This document shows, piece by piece, positions 38,011-47,129 of a stretch of 64,000 nucleotides of DNA. Under the pieces are notes generated by a model, which saw only the letters and a list, made by a program, of their open reading frames with translations, had not been told where the DNA came from and searched no databases. The DNA lies in the NCBI RefSeq assembly GCF_014897675.1, contig NZ_JABUXU010000001.1, forward strand, positions 310,001 through 374,000. The letters are read 5' to 3'. This DNA comes from Advenella sp. FME57 (GTDB taxonomy: Bacteria; Pseudomonadota; Gammaproteobacteria; Burkholderiales; Burkholderiaceae_B). Position numbers and translations under genes: made by a program. Positions within the stretch are counted from its first letter, which is position 1; every line of letters begins with the position of its first letter.

Positions 38011-38514
38011 TTAAGCGATAACAGATGCCAGGGCATCAGGTGTCTTTTTCATTTGTACAACCGGGGAATCGGTCTGGTGCTCAAGCTGGCGCATGCGCTG
38101 CTGATCGACCAGATCCTGCAGGGAAACCGAGTCCAGATAATCCACAACAGTACGATTCAATCGGGTCCACAGGTCGTGCGTCATGCATTTGCCGCTGAGT
38201 GACCCGTTCTTGCCGGTTGAACAGTCTGTCTTGCTGCCACAGCTGGTGGCGTCGATGGGCTCGTCAACCGCAAAAATAATGTCTGCAATGGTGATTTCGC
38301 GGGCGAACTTGGCCAGGGTGTAACCCCCCCCGGGTCCGCGCACACTGTCGACCAGTTCGTGACGACGCAGCTTGCCAAACAACTGTTCCAGATAGGACAG
38401 GGAAATATTCTGCCGCTGGCTGATTGCCGCAAGGGTAATAGGCCCGCCATTCTGGCGCAGAGCGAGATCAATCATGGCGGTAACAGCGAAACGACCTTTT
38501 GTAGTAAGACGCAT
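38011..38514 (-). CDS. iscR: Fe-S cluster-sensing regulator IscR
   Basis: Rrf2-family repressor that senses cellular Fe-S status by carrying a 2Fe-2S cluster. 167 residues: winged helix MRLTTKGRFAVTAMIDLAL through LSYLEQLFGKLRRHELV and VRGPGGGYTLA, then the three cluster cysteines in TSCGSKTDCSTGKNGSLSGKCMTHDLW. First gene of the isc operon, with candidate IscR sites directly upstream, so it should repress its own operon when clusters are plentiful. Confidence 0.97.
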   Translation of the reverse strand: MRLTTKGRFAVTAMIDLALRQNGGPITLAAISQRQNISLSYLEQLFGKLRRHELVDSVRGPGGGYTLAKFAREITIADIIFAVDEPIDATSCGSKTDCSTGKNGSLSGKCMTHDLWTRLNRTVVDYLDSVSLQDLVDQQRMRQLEHQTDSPVVQMKKTPDALASVIA

Positions 38515-38534
38515 AGCGAATCCTTTGCCAATAA

Positions 38535-38586
38535 ACCTAGTAATTTACTCAAGTATAGCAAAATCCCTAGTAAATTACTAGGGATT
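38535..38586 (-). promoter_or_regulatory. IscR-type operator and isc promoter
   Basis: A 25-base perfect palindrome around a central A (38562-38586; core CCCTAGTAAATTACTAGGG) and a second imperfect site at 38535-38553 with the same half-site CCTAGTAA. TATACT between them, on the minus strand, is a likely -10. The half-sites resemble Rrf2/IscR type 1 sites. Confidence 0.8.
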
Positions 38587-38835
38587 AATGCGATGCAATA
38601 AAAAGGTGTTGCGAAATGCCCGTACAGGGAGAGGAAATGCCGGCTGGGGAGTCAGTAGACAGGAAGACAAACAGGTTGAAACTGCTTTTTCCCGTCGTTG
38701 AGTAACCGGGCATAAAACCGGGGGATGTCAGATTGACTGCTTACCCCCTGGACCGCAAGCGCTACCGGTTCGGTGCTCGGCGCGAGACGGCCCGTATGCA
38801 AGGTGTCAGAGCCCTGAGCGTGCAGTGATACTACA
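38587..38835. other. Intergenic stretch between isc operon and phosphatase
   Basis: About 250 bases with no gene seen. It leads into the heptanucleotide tandem repeat that borders the phosphatase gene. Confidence 0.45.
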
Positions 38836-38882
38836 TAAGCCTTAAGCCTTAAGCCTTAAGCCTTAAGCCTTAAGCCTTAAGC
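38836..38882. repeat. Heptanucleotide tandem repeat (CTTAAGC, 6 full copies)
   Basis: Six perfect copies of CTTAAGC at 38841-38882 plus a partial copy at 38836-38840. The stop codon of the phosphatase gene (38877-38879) lies in the copy nearest the gene, so changes in copy number would not alter the protein. Confidence 0.95.
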
Positions 38883-39368
38883 CGCCTGATATTGCTTGAC
38901 GCGCTTGCTGATGATCTCGAACACGCCCTGACAGGCGTCTTCGAGGTAGTCGAGCATACGTGTGAAGCTGTCCAGACCACCATAATAGGGATCCGGCACC
39001 GTCGCCTCTTCGTAGTCGTTGGCAAATCGCATCAGCAGCATCAGCTTGTGCTGTTGCGGCTTCGGACAAAGTTGCTGCAAATACGACAGATTATCCCAAT
39101 CCATTGCAAGAATCAGATCGAACTCCTTGAAATCATTGGGAGTGACCTGTCGGGCGCGGCATTGGGAAATATCGTAGCCGCGTTTTCTTGACACCAATTG
39201 GGCACGACCGTCCGGAGGATCACCAATATGGTAGTCCTGAGTTCCGGCCGAATCTGTCGTGATGGAGTCCTGTAAGCCCGCCTCTTCGACAAGGCGACGA
39301 AAGACCCCCTCCGCAGCGGGAGAGCGACAAATATTGCCCATGCATACAAAAAGAACTTTAGTGACCAT
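38877..39368 (-). CDS. Low-molecular-weight protein-tyrosine-phosphatase
   Basis: Cytoplasmic phosphatase, about 163 residues. The catalytic P-loop is VCMGNICRSP near the N-terminus, and the general-acid Asp is in VPDPYYGG. In other bacteria members dephosphorylate autokinases of polysaccharide export, but no such genes are nearby. The position upstream of iscR is conserved in related genomes. An ATG two codons earlier (39374) is equally possible. The last codon and stop lie in a heptanucleotide repeat. Confidence 0.93.
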   Translation of the reverse strand: MVTKVLFVCMGNICRSPAAEGVFRRLVEEAGLQDSITTDSAGTQDYHIGDPPDGRAQLVSRKRGYDISQCRARQVTPNDFKEFDLILAMDWDNLSYLQQLCPKPQQHKLMLLMRFANDYEEATVPDPYYGGLDSFTRMLDYLEDACQGVFEIISKRVKQYQAA

Positions 39369-39669
39369 AGCCATATAGTGTGATGGAAAACCCTAAGAAA
39401 GGCAAGAGTTATTTACGTTTCAATACGAGTTATATAGAGATTTTTTCTTAAAAATCAAGATGCTAAGACCCATGAATCGAATTGCATGAGGATACCTAAA
39501 TCATACACGCTTTAAATTCAAGTGAAAATAGCCCAAAGCCAAATATTTAGTGCGCAGCACAACTTTCATGCAATCTTTGCATCAAAATAGCGCATAGATG
39601 GAAAACAGTTGTTGCAAGGCACACAAATTGCCGGTTTCGCTTGCATGCGGCGAGCCCAATGAGTCGAAC

Positions 39670-40674
39670 TCAGGCGTTTATATTGACATTTGGGTTGAAT
39701 ATAGGCGCCGTCAGGGCCAGGGAGGTCAGCCTGGCCTGCACGTCATATATGCGCGACGTGATCATCAGCTCATTGACGCCGGTGGCCTCAATGAAGCGCT
39801 CTACGCCATGCTGTACAGTGGCGGGCGATCCGACCATGGAATAAGCCAGCTTCTGCTCGACACTGGCCTTTTCCATAGGCGTGACCAGCGCATCGATATT
39901 GTCAACCGGAGGCGGCATTTTGCCCGGCTTGCCCCGGAACAACTGAATCGACGCCAATTGCATAGAGGTATAGTGATACCGGGCCTCTTCGTCCGTATCG
40001 GCGGCAATGACGTTGATACAGGCCACCGCATACGGCTTTTCCAGATAGGCAGATGGCTGGAACATGGTCCGGTAGACCGACAATGCGGGCATCAGATCGG
40101 TAGGCGCAAAATGCGATGCAAATGCAAAGGGTAGGCCCAGGTGCGCCGCCAGTTGGGCGCTATACAGACTGGAGCCCAGCAGCCACAAGGGGACTCGCAA
40201 TCCGGTGCCCGGCACCGCCCGCACAGCCTGTCCTGGTCGCGCATCTTCAAAATAGGCCTGCAACTCCTGAACATCTTCAGGAAATCGCTCTGCGGCAGCA
40301 TGGATGTCGCGCCGCAATGCCCGGGCCGTTGTCATATCCGTACCGGGCGCACGACCAAGCCCCAGATCGATACGATCTGGATACAGCGATGCCAGCGTAC
40401 CAAATTGCTCGGCAATCACCAGCGGCGAATGATTCGGCAACATGACGCCGCCCGATCCAACCCGGATCGATTGCGTGCCACCCGCAATAAACCCGAGCGC
40501 AACCGAGGTCGCCGCACTGGCAATCCCCGGCATATTGTGGTGTTCGGCCATCCAGAAGCGGCGATAACCCAGCTTTTCGGCGGTCTGCGCCAGCTTCAGG
40601 GAATGATGTAGCGCTTCGCGGGTGGTTTCGCCTTCATTGACGGGAGATAAATCTAATACTGAAAATGGAATCAC
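39670..40674 (-). CDS. LLM class flavin-dependent oxidoreductase
   Basis: Luciferase-like monooxygenase of the YhbW type, 334 residues, presumably FMN-dependent. Recognisable segments are [70 protein letters not shown] and [13 protein letters not shown]. Substrate unknown. The gene stands alone, 200 bases downstream of trmD, and the DNA between it and the phosphatase gene (39375-39669) is AT-rich without a visible gene. Confidence 0.92.
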   Translation of the reverse strand: MIPFSVLDLSPVNEGETTREALHHSLKLAQTAEKLGYRRFWMAEHHNMPGIASAATSVALGFIAGGTQSIRVGSGGVMLPNHSPLVIAEQFGTLASLYPDRIDLGLGRAPGTDMTTARALRRDIHAAAERFPEDVQELQAYFEDARPGQAVRAVPGTGLRVPLWLLGSSLYSAQLAAHLGLPFAFASHFAPTDLMPALSVYRTMFQPSAYLEKPYAVACINVIAADTDEEARYHYTSMQLASIQLFRGKPGKMPPPVDNIDALVTPMEKASVEQKLAYSMVGSPATVQHGVERFIEATGVNELMITSRIYDVQARLTSLALTAPIFNPNVNINA

Positions 40675-40868
40675 AACGGCCTCGCAAAAATCAGACAGCA
40701 GGCACCTTTGACAGGCCTGAAGGTATAAGTACAGACGATCAGCGCGCTACGCCGGGCAAGCGACGCAAATGTGCAGCACATGGGCTGATCGGAACGATCC
40801 GCACGAAAAATTAGTTGACTAAGCAATAGTAATACAGGCAAAGACCCGAAGCGACAAAAACCCTTTCC

Positions 40869-41651
40869 TTAGCATGACTGTCCATTACATGCCGAGGACA
40901 GCGTTCGCAAAAATGCCTCATCCTCGCCGGTCAGCCAGCCCTTTTGTCGGGCAGCATCGATCAGATCCGGGCGACGGCTGGCAGTGAGCGCAAGCGAGGC
41001 CTCTCGCCTCCAGCGTGCAATATTTTTATGATGACCCGAGGACAGCACCGAGGGTACCGATACGCCATTAAATACCTCCGGGCGCGTGTAATGAGGACTG
41101 TCCAGCAGACCGGACAATGACGGCTGAAAAGAATCCTGAATAGCAGAATCGGCCGTATGCAATACCTCGGGCAGCAACCTGACAACGGCATCCATGATTG
41201 CCATGGCGGCAATTTCTCCGCCCGAGAGCACAAAATCACCCAAAGACAGTTCATCGTCTACATACTGCTCGACAAAGCGCTGATCAATACCTTCGTAGCG
41301 GCCACAAAGCAGAATCGCACCCGGCGTGGCGGCGAGCGACTGGGCGACAGCCTGGTCAAAACGACGCCCTACGGGGCTCATCAGAATAACAGGTAACGGT
41401 GATACCCCCTGAGCCTGCTGATGCGAGCGCACCGCCATCAGCGCACGCTCAAGCGGCTGACTGAGCATAACCATACCGGGCCCACCACCATAGGGACGAT
41501 CATCGACCGTATGATGCACATCTGTGGTGTAGCTTCTGGGGTTCCAGGTATTGACCGACCAGATGCCCTGCCGATGTGCCCTGCCCGTGACGCCTGAATC
41601 GCTCACCGCCGTGAACAATTCAGGAAACAGGGTAATCACATCAAACCGCAT
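40869..41651 (-). CDS. trmD: tRNA (guanine-N1)-methyltransferase TrmD
   Basis: Methylates G37 of tRNAs with SAM, protecting the reading frame. 260 residues from [13 protein letters not shown]. Motifs are [39 protein letters not shown] and [10 protein letters not shown], the trefoil-knot SPOUT signature. Its ATG shares one base with the rimM stop (TAATG). The usual downstream rplS is not found after it. Confidence 0.97.
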   Translation of the reverse strand: MRFDVITLFPELFTAVSDSGVTGRAHRQGIWSVNTWNPRSYTTDVHHTVDDRPYGGGPGMVMLSQPLERALMAVRSHQQAQGVSPLPVILMSPVGRRFDQAVAQSLAATPGAILLCGRYEGIDQRFVEQYVDDELSLGDFVLSGGEIAAMAIMDAVVRLLPEVLHTADSAIQDSFQPSLSGLLDSPHYTRPEVFNGVSVPSVLSSGHHKNIARWRREASLALTASRRPDLIDAARQKGWLTGEDEAFLRTLSSACNGQSC

Positions 41652-42241
41652 TAGAAATCCAGGGGAAAACGGGTCACAATACGGCGAGCCGCCACATCCA
41701 CTTCCGGCACATGTTCGCTGACAAAAGGCACCAGCCATTCCTGAACGCGCCCTTTGGCGTCGAGCATAGGCGCCGGCTCGCCCCGTTCATCGGCCTGGTG
41801 CCGGGCAACCCGCAACACACCGTGCGCGCCATTGTCCATCACTTCCAGGACAATACCGGCTAGCTGGCCGCCATCCTCAAGATAGACCCGGCTGCCGATC
41901 AGATCAACCCAGTAATATTCATCGTCTGGCGCCGAAGGAAACAGGCTGCGGGACGCAAAAATCGACGTGCCTTTCATGGCCTCGGCCTGATCGCGATCAG
42001 TAACGCCCTCCAGCGCGGCCACCAGATCGGCGCCCTGCTCCCGCACCCGCTGCACATGAATAGGCGTATGCGCAGACAACAGCGCGCCGTTACGAGGCGA
42101 TACACGGGCCAGCCACCACTGCTCAATATCCAGCAACGCGCTGCGGTCGTCTGAATAGGGCTGGATTTTTACCATTCCCTTGACGCCATAGGCAGACACA
42201 ATGCGGCCTAGCTCAACCAGATCCTCGGGTAGCGTGCTCAT
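41651..42241 (-). CDS. rimM: Ribosome maturation factor RimM
   Basis: Assists assembly of the 30S head. About 196 residues from [31 protein letters not shown], the usual RimM N-terminal domain, followed by the PRC-barrel domain ([21 protein letters not shown] and [11 protein letters not shown]). The longer frame upstream of this ATG has no homology; GGAG lies 5 bases before 42241. It overlaps trmD by one base. Confidence 0.95.
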   Translation of the reverse strand: MSTLPEDLVELGRIVSAYGVKGMVKIQPYSDDRSALLDIEQWWLARVSPRNGALLSAHTPIHVQRVREQGADLVAALEGVTDRDQAEAMKGTSIFASRSLFPSAPDDEYYWVDLIGSRVYLEDGGQLAGIVLEVMDNGAHGVLRVARHQADERGEPAPMLDAKGRVQEWLVPFVSEHVPEVDVAARRIVTRFPLDF

Positions 42242-42566
42242 TCCAGCTCCAGGCAATGAAAATTCAAATGATGATAAAACAAAATAGGAGTGCCAGGCTA
42301 GGTGCGTTCGCAGGCTGATTTCAGCCACAAATGCGACTATTAGATGATTTATCGGACAGTAATATCGAACGATCTATTTTACGTTAAATCGATTTACCCA
42401 ATGGCTACAGCGCAAATGGCAAAGCCCCGGCATGAAGCCAGGGCCAGAGCCAGAGCCAGTACTTTTTACCCGTTTGACACAGGCACAAGCAACGCCGACG
42501 CTTGATTCAGAAGCAAACCTTAAGCAAAATCCGCTTTTGAATAAAGCTGCTTTGAACGCTTTGAAT
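42242..42566. other. Long spacer between rpsP and rimM
   Basis: 325 bases within an otherwise tight operon. I see no ORF with support, no clear terminator and no promoter I trust. It contains the short simple repeat GGGCCAGAGCCAGAGCC near 42444. Confidence 0.5.
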
Positions 42567-42824
42567 TTAAGCTTTGGTTACTTTTGCCGAGTGTTCTTTA
42601 ACCAGACGAGCAACAGCGGGAGACAGCTGAGCGCCGTTATCGACCCAGTATGTAACGCGGTCAGATGCGATCCGCAGGGCTTCTGTGCCTTCTTTGGCCA
42701 CAGGATTGTAAAAGCCGACGCGCTCAATGAAACGACCGTCACGACGGTTGCGCGAATCGGCAGCAACCAGATTATAGAACGGGCGTTTTTTTGAGCCACC
42801 GCGGGCAAGACGAATAACCACCAT
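42567..42824 (-). CDS. rpsP: 30S ribosomal protein S16
   Basis: Structural protein of the small ribosomal subunit, 85 residues. The sequence [22 protein letters not shown] is the S16 signature, followed by [15 protein letters not shown]. The ATG at 42824 is the conserved start; the longer frame upstream has no S16 homology. First gene of rpsP-rimM-trmD. Confidence 0.97.
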   Translation of the reverse strand: MVVIRLARGGSKKRPFYNLVAADSRNRRDGRFIERVGFYNPVAKEGTEALRIASDRVTYWVDNGAQLSPAVARLVKEHSAKVTKA

Positions 42825-42944
42825 AGGTAGACCTTTGTGAATGAGTTCAGGAATTCTTAAAACAGAAGATGATAGCACCAATTTCCACCGCCTGCCAACA
42901 AAATTCCACGAATTGATCTGAAAAACCGAATTAAAACAACAGAC

Positions 42945-43184
42945 TTAGCGTCTCTGAAGGTAATGGACGGCTCCCGTCTCGGTTTCTTCCTGAGATAAAA
43001 GCGGGTTGTGCGTCTGCTTGGAAAACGCCTGGAAATCACGAATCGCATTGCGGTCTGTGGTAATGATCTTCAACACCTCACCGCTTTGTATGGTTGCCAG
43101 CGCTTTTTTTGCACGCAATATGGGCAGCGGGCAAGTTAATCCCGACGCATCAACCACCTGAACAAACGCAACATCTTCTGACAT
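42945..43184 (-). CDS. TusA-family sulfurtransferase
   Basis: Small sulfur carrier of 79 residues. The conserved CPLPILRAKKAL near residue 17 carries the active Cys. TusA relays sulfur from IscS to tRNA thiolation; other members serve other sulfur paths. AGGAAAA lies upstream of the ATG at 43184. It is about 80 bases downstream of alaS on the same strand. Confidence 0.92.
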   Translation of the reverse strand: MSEDVAFVQVVDASGLTCPLPILRAKKALATIQSGEVLKIITTDRNAIRDFQAFSKQTHNPLLSQEETETGAVHYLQRR

Positions 43185-43264
43185 AGCTATTTTCCTAAGA
43201 TTAGCCAGCTCCCGCCCTGCAAATGATTGCAGGACCGGGACACAGCCGGATCCTCTGCGGCTGT

Positions 43265-45880
43265 TTACAGCCGCGATTCCACCCATTCTTGGACGCCGGC
43301 CACAGCACCAGGCAAGGCCGCAGCATCGGTGCCGCCGCCCATGGCCATATCGGGGCGACCACCACCTTTGCCGCCGATTTGCGCAGACACATGGGACACC
43401 AGATCCCCCGCCTTCACTTTACCGGTCAGGTCCTGTGTGACACCAGCCGCCACGCTGACTTTACCATCGCTTTCGGTAGCCAGCAGCACAATTGCGCTCT
43501 TGAGGGTGTTCTTCAGATTATCAATGAGACCGCGCAGCGACTTCGGATCGGCATTTGGAATGACCAGGGCCAGCAACTGCACTCCCTTGACCGACACTGC
43601 CTGAGATGACAAATCGGCACTGGACGCTGCTGCCAGTTTGGCCTTGATGCGATCCATTTCTTTTTCCGCCGCACGCAGCTGTTCCTGCTGCAACCTGGCT
43701 CTTTCCACCAAATCGGCAGGATTGCTCTTGAGAATGGCAGCGACCTGCTGGACCGAAGCATTGAGGTTCTGTACCCAGTCAAAAGCGTTGTGCCCGGTAA
43801 TGGCTTCCACACGCCGCAGGCCCTCACCCACACCACTCTCGGAAACGATTTTGAACAGGCCAATATCTCCGGTGCGCGCCACGTGCGTTCCGCCGCACAG
43901 TTCGCGCGAAAAACCGATATCCAGGACTCTTACGCTGTCGCCATATTTCTCGCCGAACAACGCCATGGCCCCGTCCGCCACGGCCTCATCAAAGGACATC
44001 ACGCGCGCAGCCACGTCATTATTGGCCAACACCTCGTTATTGACTATCGCTTCCACATCCCGGATCTGCGCGGCAGTAACCGGCGAGCCGTGGGAAAAGT
44101 CAAAGCGGGTTTTATCGGGATCAACCAGCGAACCTCGCTGCTGCACATGCTCGCCCAGGACCTGCTTGAGCGCCTTGTGCAACAGGTGCGTGGCCGAGTG
44201 GTTGCGCACGGTGGCAGCACGCCGCCCAGCGTCTACCTGAGCCTGGACCTGATCGCCGACCTTGAGACAGCCCAGGCTGACCGTACCGTGATGGCCAAAT
44301 ACATTGGCCTGGATTTTTTGTGTATCTACAACATCAAAAGTCGACCCGAAACCGACTAGGGTCCCGCTGTCGCCAACCTGGCCGCCGGATTCGGCATAAA
44401 ACGGCGTATTGTCCAGCACAACAATGGCATCCTGACCTTCCTGAACCAGGTCGACCATCGTACCGTCCACATAGAGTGCCTGTACGGTTGCAGTGGTTTG
44501 CAGATGCTCATAGCCTTCGAAGCGAGTTTGCGCACCGTCGTACTGCAGGTTCGTCGCCATCTTGAACTTGCCGCTGGCTTTGGCCTGGGCCTTCTGGCGC
44601 GCCATGGCTTGCTCGTAACCCGCCTGATCAACGCCGAAATCGCGCTCACGACACACGTCGGCGGTCAGATCGAATGGGAAACCGAATGTATCGTACAAAC
44701 GGAAGGCAGTCTGGCCATCAAGCACGCCACCCTTGCCCAGCGCAGCCAGCTCATCGTTCAGTATGCGCATCCCGTTGACCAGGGTTTCCTGGAAGCGCAC
44801 CTCTTCCTGACGGATCACGGACGTCACGCGTTCAGCCGATTTGGCCAATTCAGGATAGGCCTCGCCCATCTGCTCCACCAGATCGGTCACCAGCTGGTGG
44901 AAAAACGGTGTTGTCTTGCCCAACTGATGACCGTGACGCAGGGCGCGGCGAACAATACGGCGCAACACATAGCCGCGACCAACGTTACCGGGAATGACGC
45001 CGTCTACAATCATAAAGCTGCAGGCACGAATATGGTCGGCAATGACCTTGAGCGAATTATTGGACAAGTCGCTGGTGCCGGTCTCGCGTGCCGCAGCCTT
45101 GATCAGGCTTTGGAAAAGATCGATTTCGTAGTTGGAATGCACATGCTGCAACACCGCAGCGATACGCTCCAGGCCCATGCCGGTATCGACACAGGGCCGT
45201 GGCAGCGGCGTCATATTGCCCTGCTGGTCGCGCTCGAACTGCATGAACACCAGGTTCCAGACCTCGATGTATCGGTCGCCATCCTCTTCGGGCGATCCCG
45301 GTGGACCACCCCAGACATCGGGCCCGTGATCATAGAAAATCTCCGAGCATGGACCGCAAGGGCCGGTATCTGCCATTTGCCAGAAATTGTCGGACGCATA
45401 GCGTGCGCCCTTGTTGTCGCCAATGCGGATAATGCGTTCTGCCGGAACGCCAATTTCCTTGAGCCAGATATCATAGGCTTCGTCGTCTTCCTGGTAGACC
45501 GTGACCCACAGTTTATCGGCCGGCAGGCCGTAGACGGTGGTCAGCAATTGCCAGGCGTAGCGAATGGCATCCTGCTTGAAATAGTCGCCAAAGCTGAAAT
45601 TACCCAGCATTTCGAAAAACGTATGATGCCTGGCGGTATAACCGACATTTTCCAAGTCATTATGCTTGCCGCCGGCACGCAGGCAACGCTGCGAGGTGGT
45701 GGCACGCGAATAGGGCCGCGCCTCCTTGCCAGTGAATACATCCTTGAACTGCACCATACCGGAGTTGGTGAACAGCAAAGTGGGGTCGTTTCCCGGCACC
45801 AATGAAGAAGACGGCACAATGGTGTGGCCCTTCGATTCAAAAAAGTGCAGGAATTTCTGGCGGATGTCAGCGACTTTCAT
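43265..45880 (-). CDS. alaS: Alanyl-tRNA synthetase
   Basis: Charges tRNA-Ala and edits mischarged Ser or Gly. About 871 residues from [19 protein letters not shown]. The class II core has [18 protein letters not shown] and [19 protein letters not shown]; the editing domain has [12 protein letters not shown] and [12 protein letters not shown]; the C-terminal domain ends with [15 protein letters not shown]. The 41-residue upstream extension is rejected because homologues start at MKVADIR. No good ribosome binding site precedes it. Confidence 0.97.
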   Translation of the reverse strand: MKVADIRQKFLHFFESKGHTIVPSSSLVPGNDPTLLFTNSGMVQFKDVFTGKEARPYSRATTSQRCLRAGGKHNDLENVGYTARHHTFFEMLGNFSFGDYFKQDAIRYAWQLLTTVYGLPADKLWVTVYQEDDEAYDIWLKEIGVPAERIIRIGDNKGARYASDNFWQMADTGPCGPCSEIFYDHGPDVWGGPPGSPEEDGDRYIEVWNLVFMQFERDQQGNMTPLPRPCVDTGMGLERIAAVLQHVHSNYEIDLFQSLIKAAARETGTSDLSNNSLKVIADHIRACSFMIVDGVIPGNVGRGYVLRRIVRRALRHGHQLGKTTPFFHQLVTDLVEQMGEAYPELAKSAERVTSVIRQEEVRFQETLVNGMRILNDELAALGKGGVLDGQTAFRLYDTFGFPFDLTADVCRERDFGVDQAGYEQAMARQKAQAKASGKFKMATNLQYDGAQTRFEGYEHLQTTATVQALYVDGTMVDLVQEGQDAIVVLDNTPFYAESGGQVGDSGTLVGFGSTFDVVDTQKIQANVFGHHGTVSLGCLKVGDQVQAQVDAGRRAATVRNHSATHLLHKALKQVLGEHVQQRGSLVDPDKTRFDFSHGSPVTAAQIRDVEAIVNNEVLANNDVAARVMSFDEAVADGAMALFGEKYGDSVRVLDIGFSRELCGGTHVARTGDIGLFKIVSESGVGEGLRRVEAITGHNAFDWVQNLNASVQQVAAILKSNPADLVERARLQQEQLRAAEKEMDRIKAKLAAASSADLSSQAVSVKGVQLLALVIPNADPKSLRGLIDNLKNTLKSAIVLLATESDGKVSVAAGVTQDLTGKVKAGDLVSHVSAQIGGKGGGRPDMAMGGGTDAAALPGAVAGVQEWVESRL

Positions 45881-46032
45881 TGTAAGAAATGGAAGAAAAA
45901 TTTGGTAACCCGTTATTATAAGATGACTTTCGACGATTGCGCGCATCAGCACTGCAAATGTCGAAGTAATGTGTCGCTTCCTGACCTCGACAGACTGCGA
46001 CATACTGAATATAACTCGCCCAAATGCACAAA

Positions 46033-46061
46033 AGCCGGTGCGTCACTGCGACACTCCGGCT
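46033..46061 (-). terminator. Intrinsic terminator after the flavin reductase gene
   Basis: AGCCGG and CCGGCT arms close a hairpin, followed on the minus strand by TTTTG. It lies about 25 bases beyond the stop at 46085. Confidence 0.65.
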
Positions 46062-46084
46062 TCAGATCATTACCACGCGCTGTG

Positions 46085-47125
46085 TCAGTTATGAATGGCG
46101 TCCGCTTCCGATGTAAACGAATCGGCAAAAAAATCATCCTCGGGCAATCCGCAAAAGCTGGTGTATTCGGTGCGGGCACTGTTGACCACGATGGGCGCGC
46201 CGCAGGCATATACCTGGTGTCCGGACAAATCAGGATAATCCTGAATCACTGCCTTATGCACAAAACCGATTCTGCCCGTCCACGCATCTTGCTCGGTGGC
46301 GTCAGAAATGACCGGAACGTACGTGAAAAAAGGCAGATCGCGCGCCCACTGCTGGGCCAGATCGTTCATGTACAGATCCTGCGGGCGGCGCCCGCCCCAG
46401 TAAAGCGTGACCGGACGGGTAATGCCCTTGGCAATAATGTGTTCCATCATCGCCTTGATGGGCGCAAACCCGGTTCCACTGGCCAGGAAAATAATTGGCT
46501 TATCGCTGTCGTCGCGCAAAAAGAACGAGCCCAGCGGACCTTCTACCCGCACAATTTCACGCACCTTCATTTGTGTGGCGCCGGCGCCAAAAACATGGTC
46601 TGTGAACACCCCACCGGGCAGATGACGGATATGCAGCTCTACTGGTTCCGTGCCGTTGGGCGCGGTCGCCATGGAAAAGCTGCGCCGCTTGCCATCCTTC
46701 AAAATGAACTCGATATATTGTCCGGCATAATATCGAAACGGTTCAGTGGCAGGCAGCTGCAAGCTCATGACCATCACATCATCGGCTTTTTTGTCCAGCG
46801 CCATGACCCGGGCCGGCATCTTGCGGATTTGAATGTCGCTGGCCATACGTACTTCGCGCACCTCAATATCCATATCGCTGGTCGCGTGTGCCTGACAGAA
46901 CAGCGTATAGCCGGCGCTGATGTCTTCGGCCGACAGAATCTGCGCTGGAGCCGGACCGGCTTCGAATGTACCGCTCAGCACCTTACCCTTGCAGGTAGAG
47001 CAGGAACCGCTGCGACAACTATAGGGCAGCACGTAGCCCGCACCGAGTGCTGCGTCCAGAATGGTCTGCCCTTCTGCTGTTTCAAATTGATGGTTGCTGG
47101 GATGCACCGTCACTTTATATCCCAC
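46085..47125 (-). CDS. 2Fe-2S flavoprotein reductase (CDP-6-deoxyglucose reductase E3-like)
   Basis: 346 residues: an N-terminal plant-type ferredoxin domain (CRSGSCSTCKGKVLSG and FCQAHA), then an FNR-like FAD domain (RYYAGQYIEFILKDGKRRSFSMA) and an NAD domain (IIFLASGTGFAPIKAMMEHI and YACGAP). The family is often annotated as CDP-6-deoxy-delta-3,4-glucoseen reductase, but in Burkholderiales it is usually an electron-transfer component of unknown partner. GTG start with GGAG seven bases upstream. It begins 4 bases after the parC stop and is probably transcribed with parE-parC. Confidence 0.9.
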   Translation of the reverse strand: MGYKVTVHPSNHQFETAEGQTILDAALGAGYVLPYSCRSGSCSTCKGKVLSGTFEAGPAPAQILSAEDISAGYTLFCQAHATSDMDIEVREVRMASDIQIRKMPARVMALDKKADDVMVMSLQLPATEPFRYYAGQYIEFILKDGKRRSFSMATAPNGTEPVELHIRHLPGGVFTDHVFGAGATQMKVREIVRVEGPLGSFFLRDDSDKPIIFLASGTGFAPIKAMMEHIIAKGITRPVTLYWGGRRPQDLYMNDLAQQWARDLPFFTYVPVISDATEQDAWTGRIGFVHKAVIQDYPDLSGHQVYACGAPIVVNSARTEYTSFCGLPEDDFFADSFTSEADAIHN

Positions 47126-47129
47126 GACT

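Noticed and set aside
44498-45805. 435-codon plus-strand ORF
   Set aside because: Antisense to alaS, which is unambiguous.
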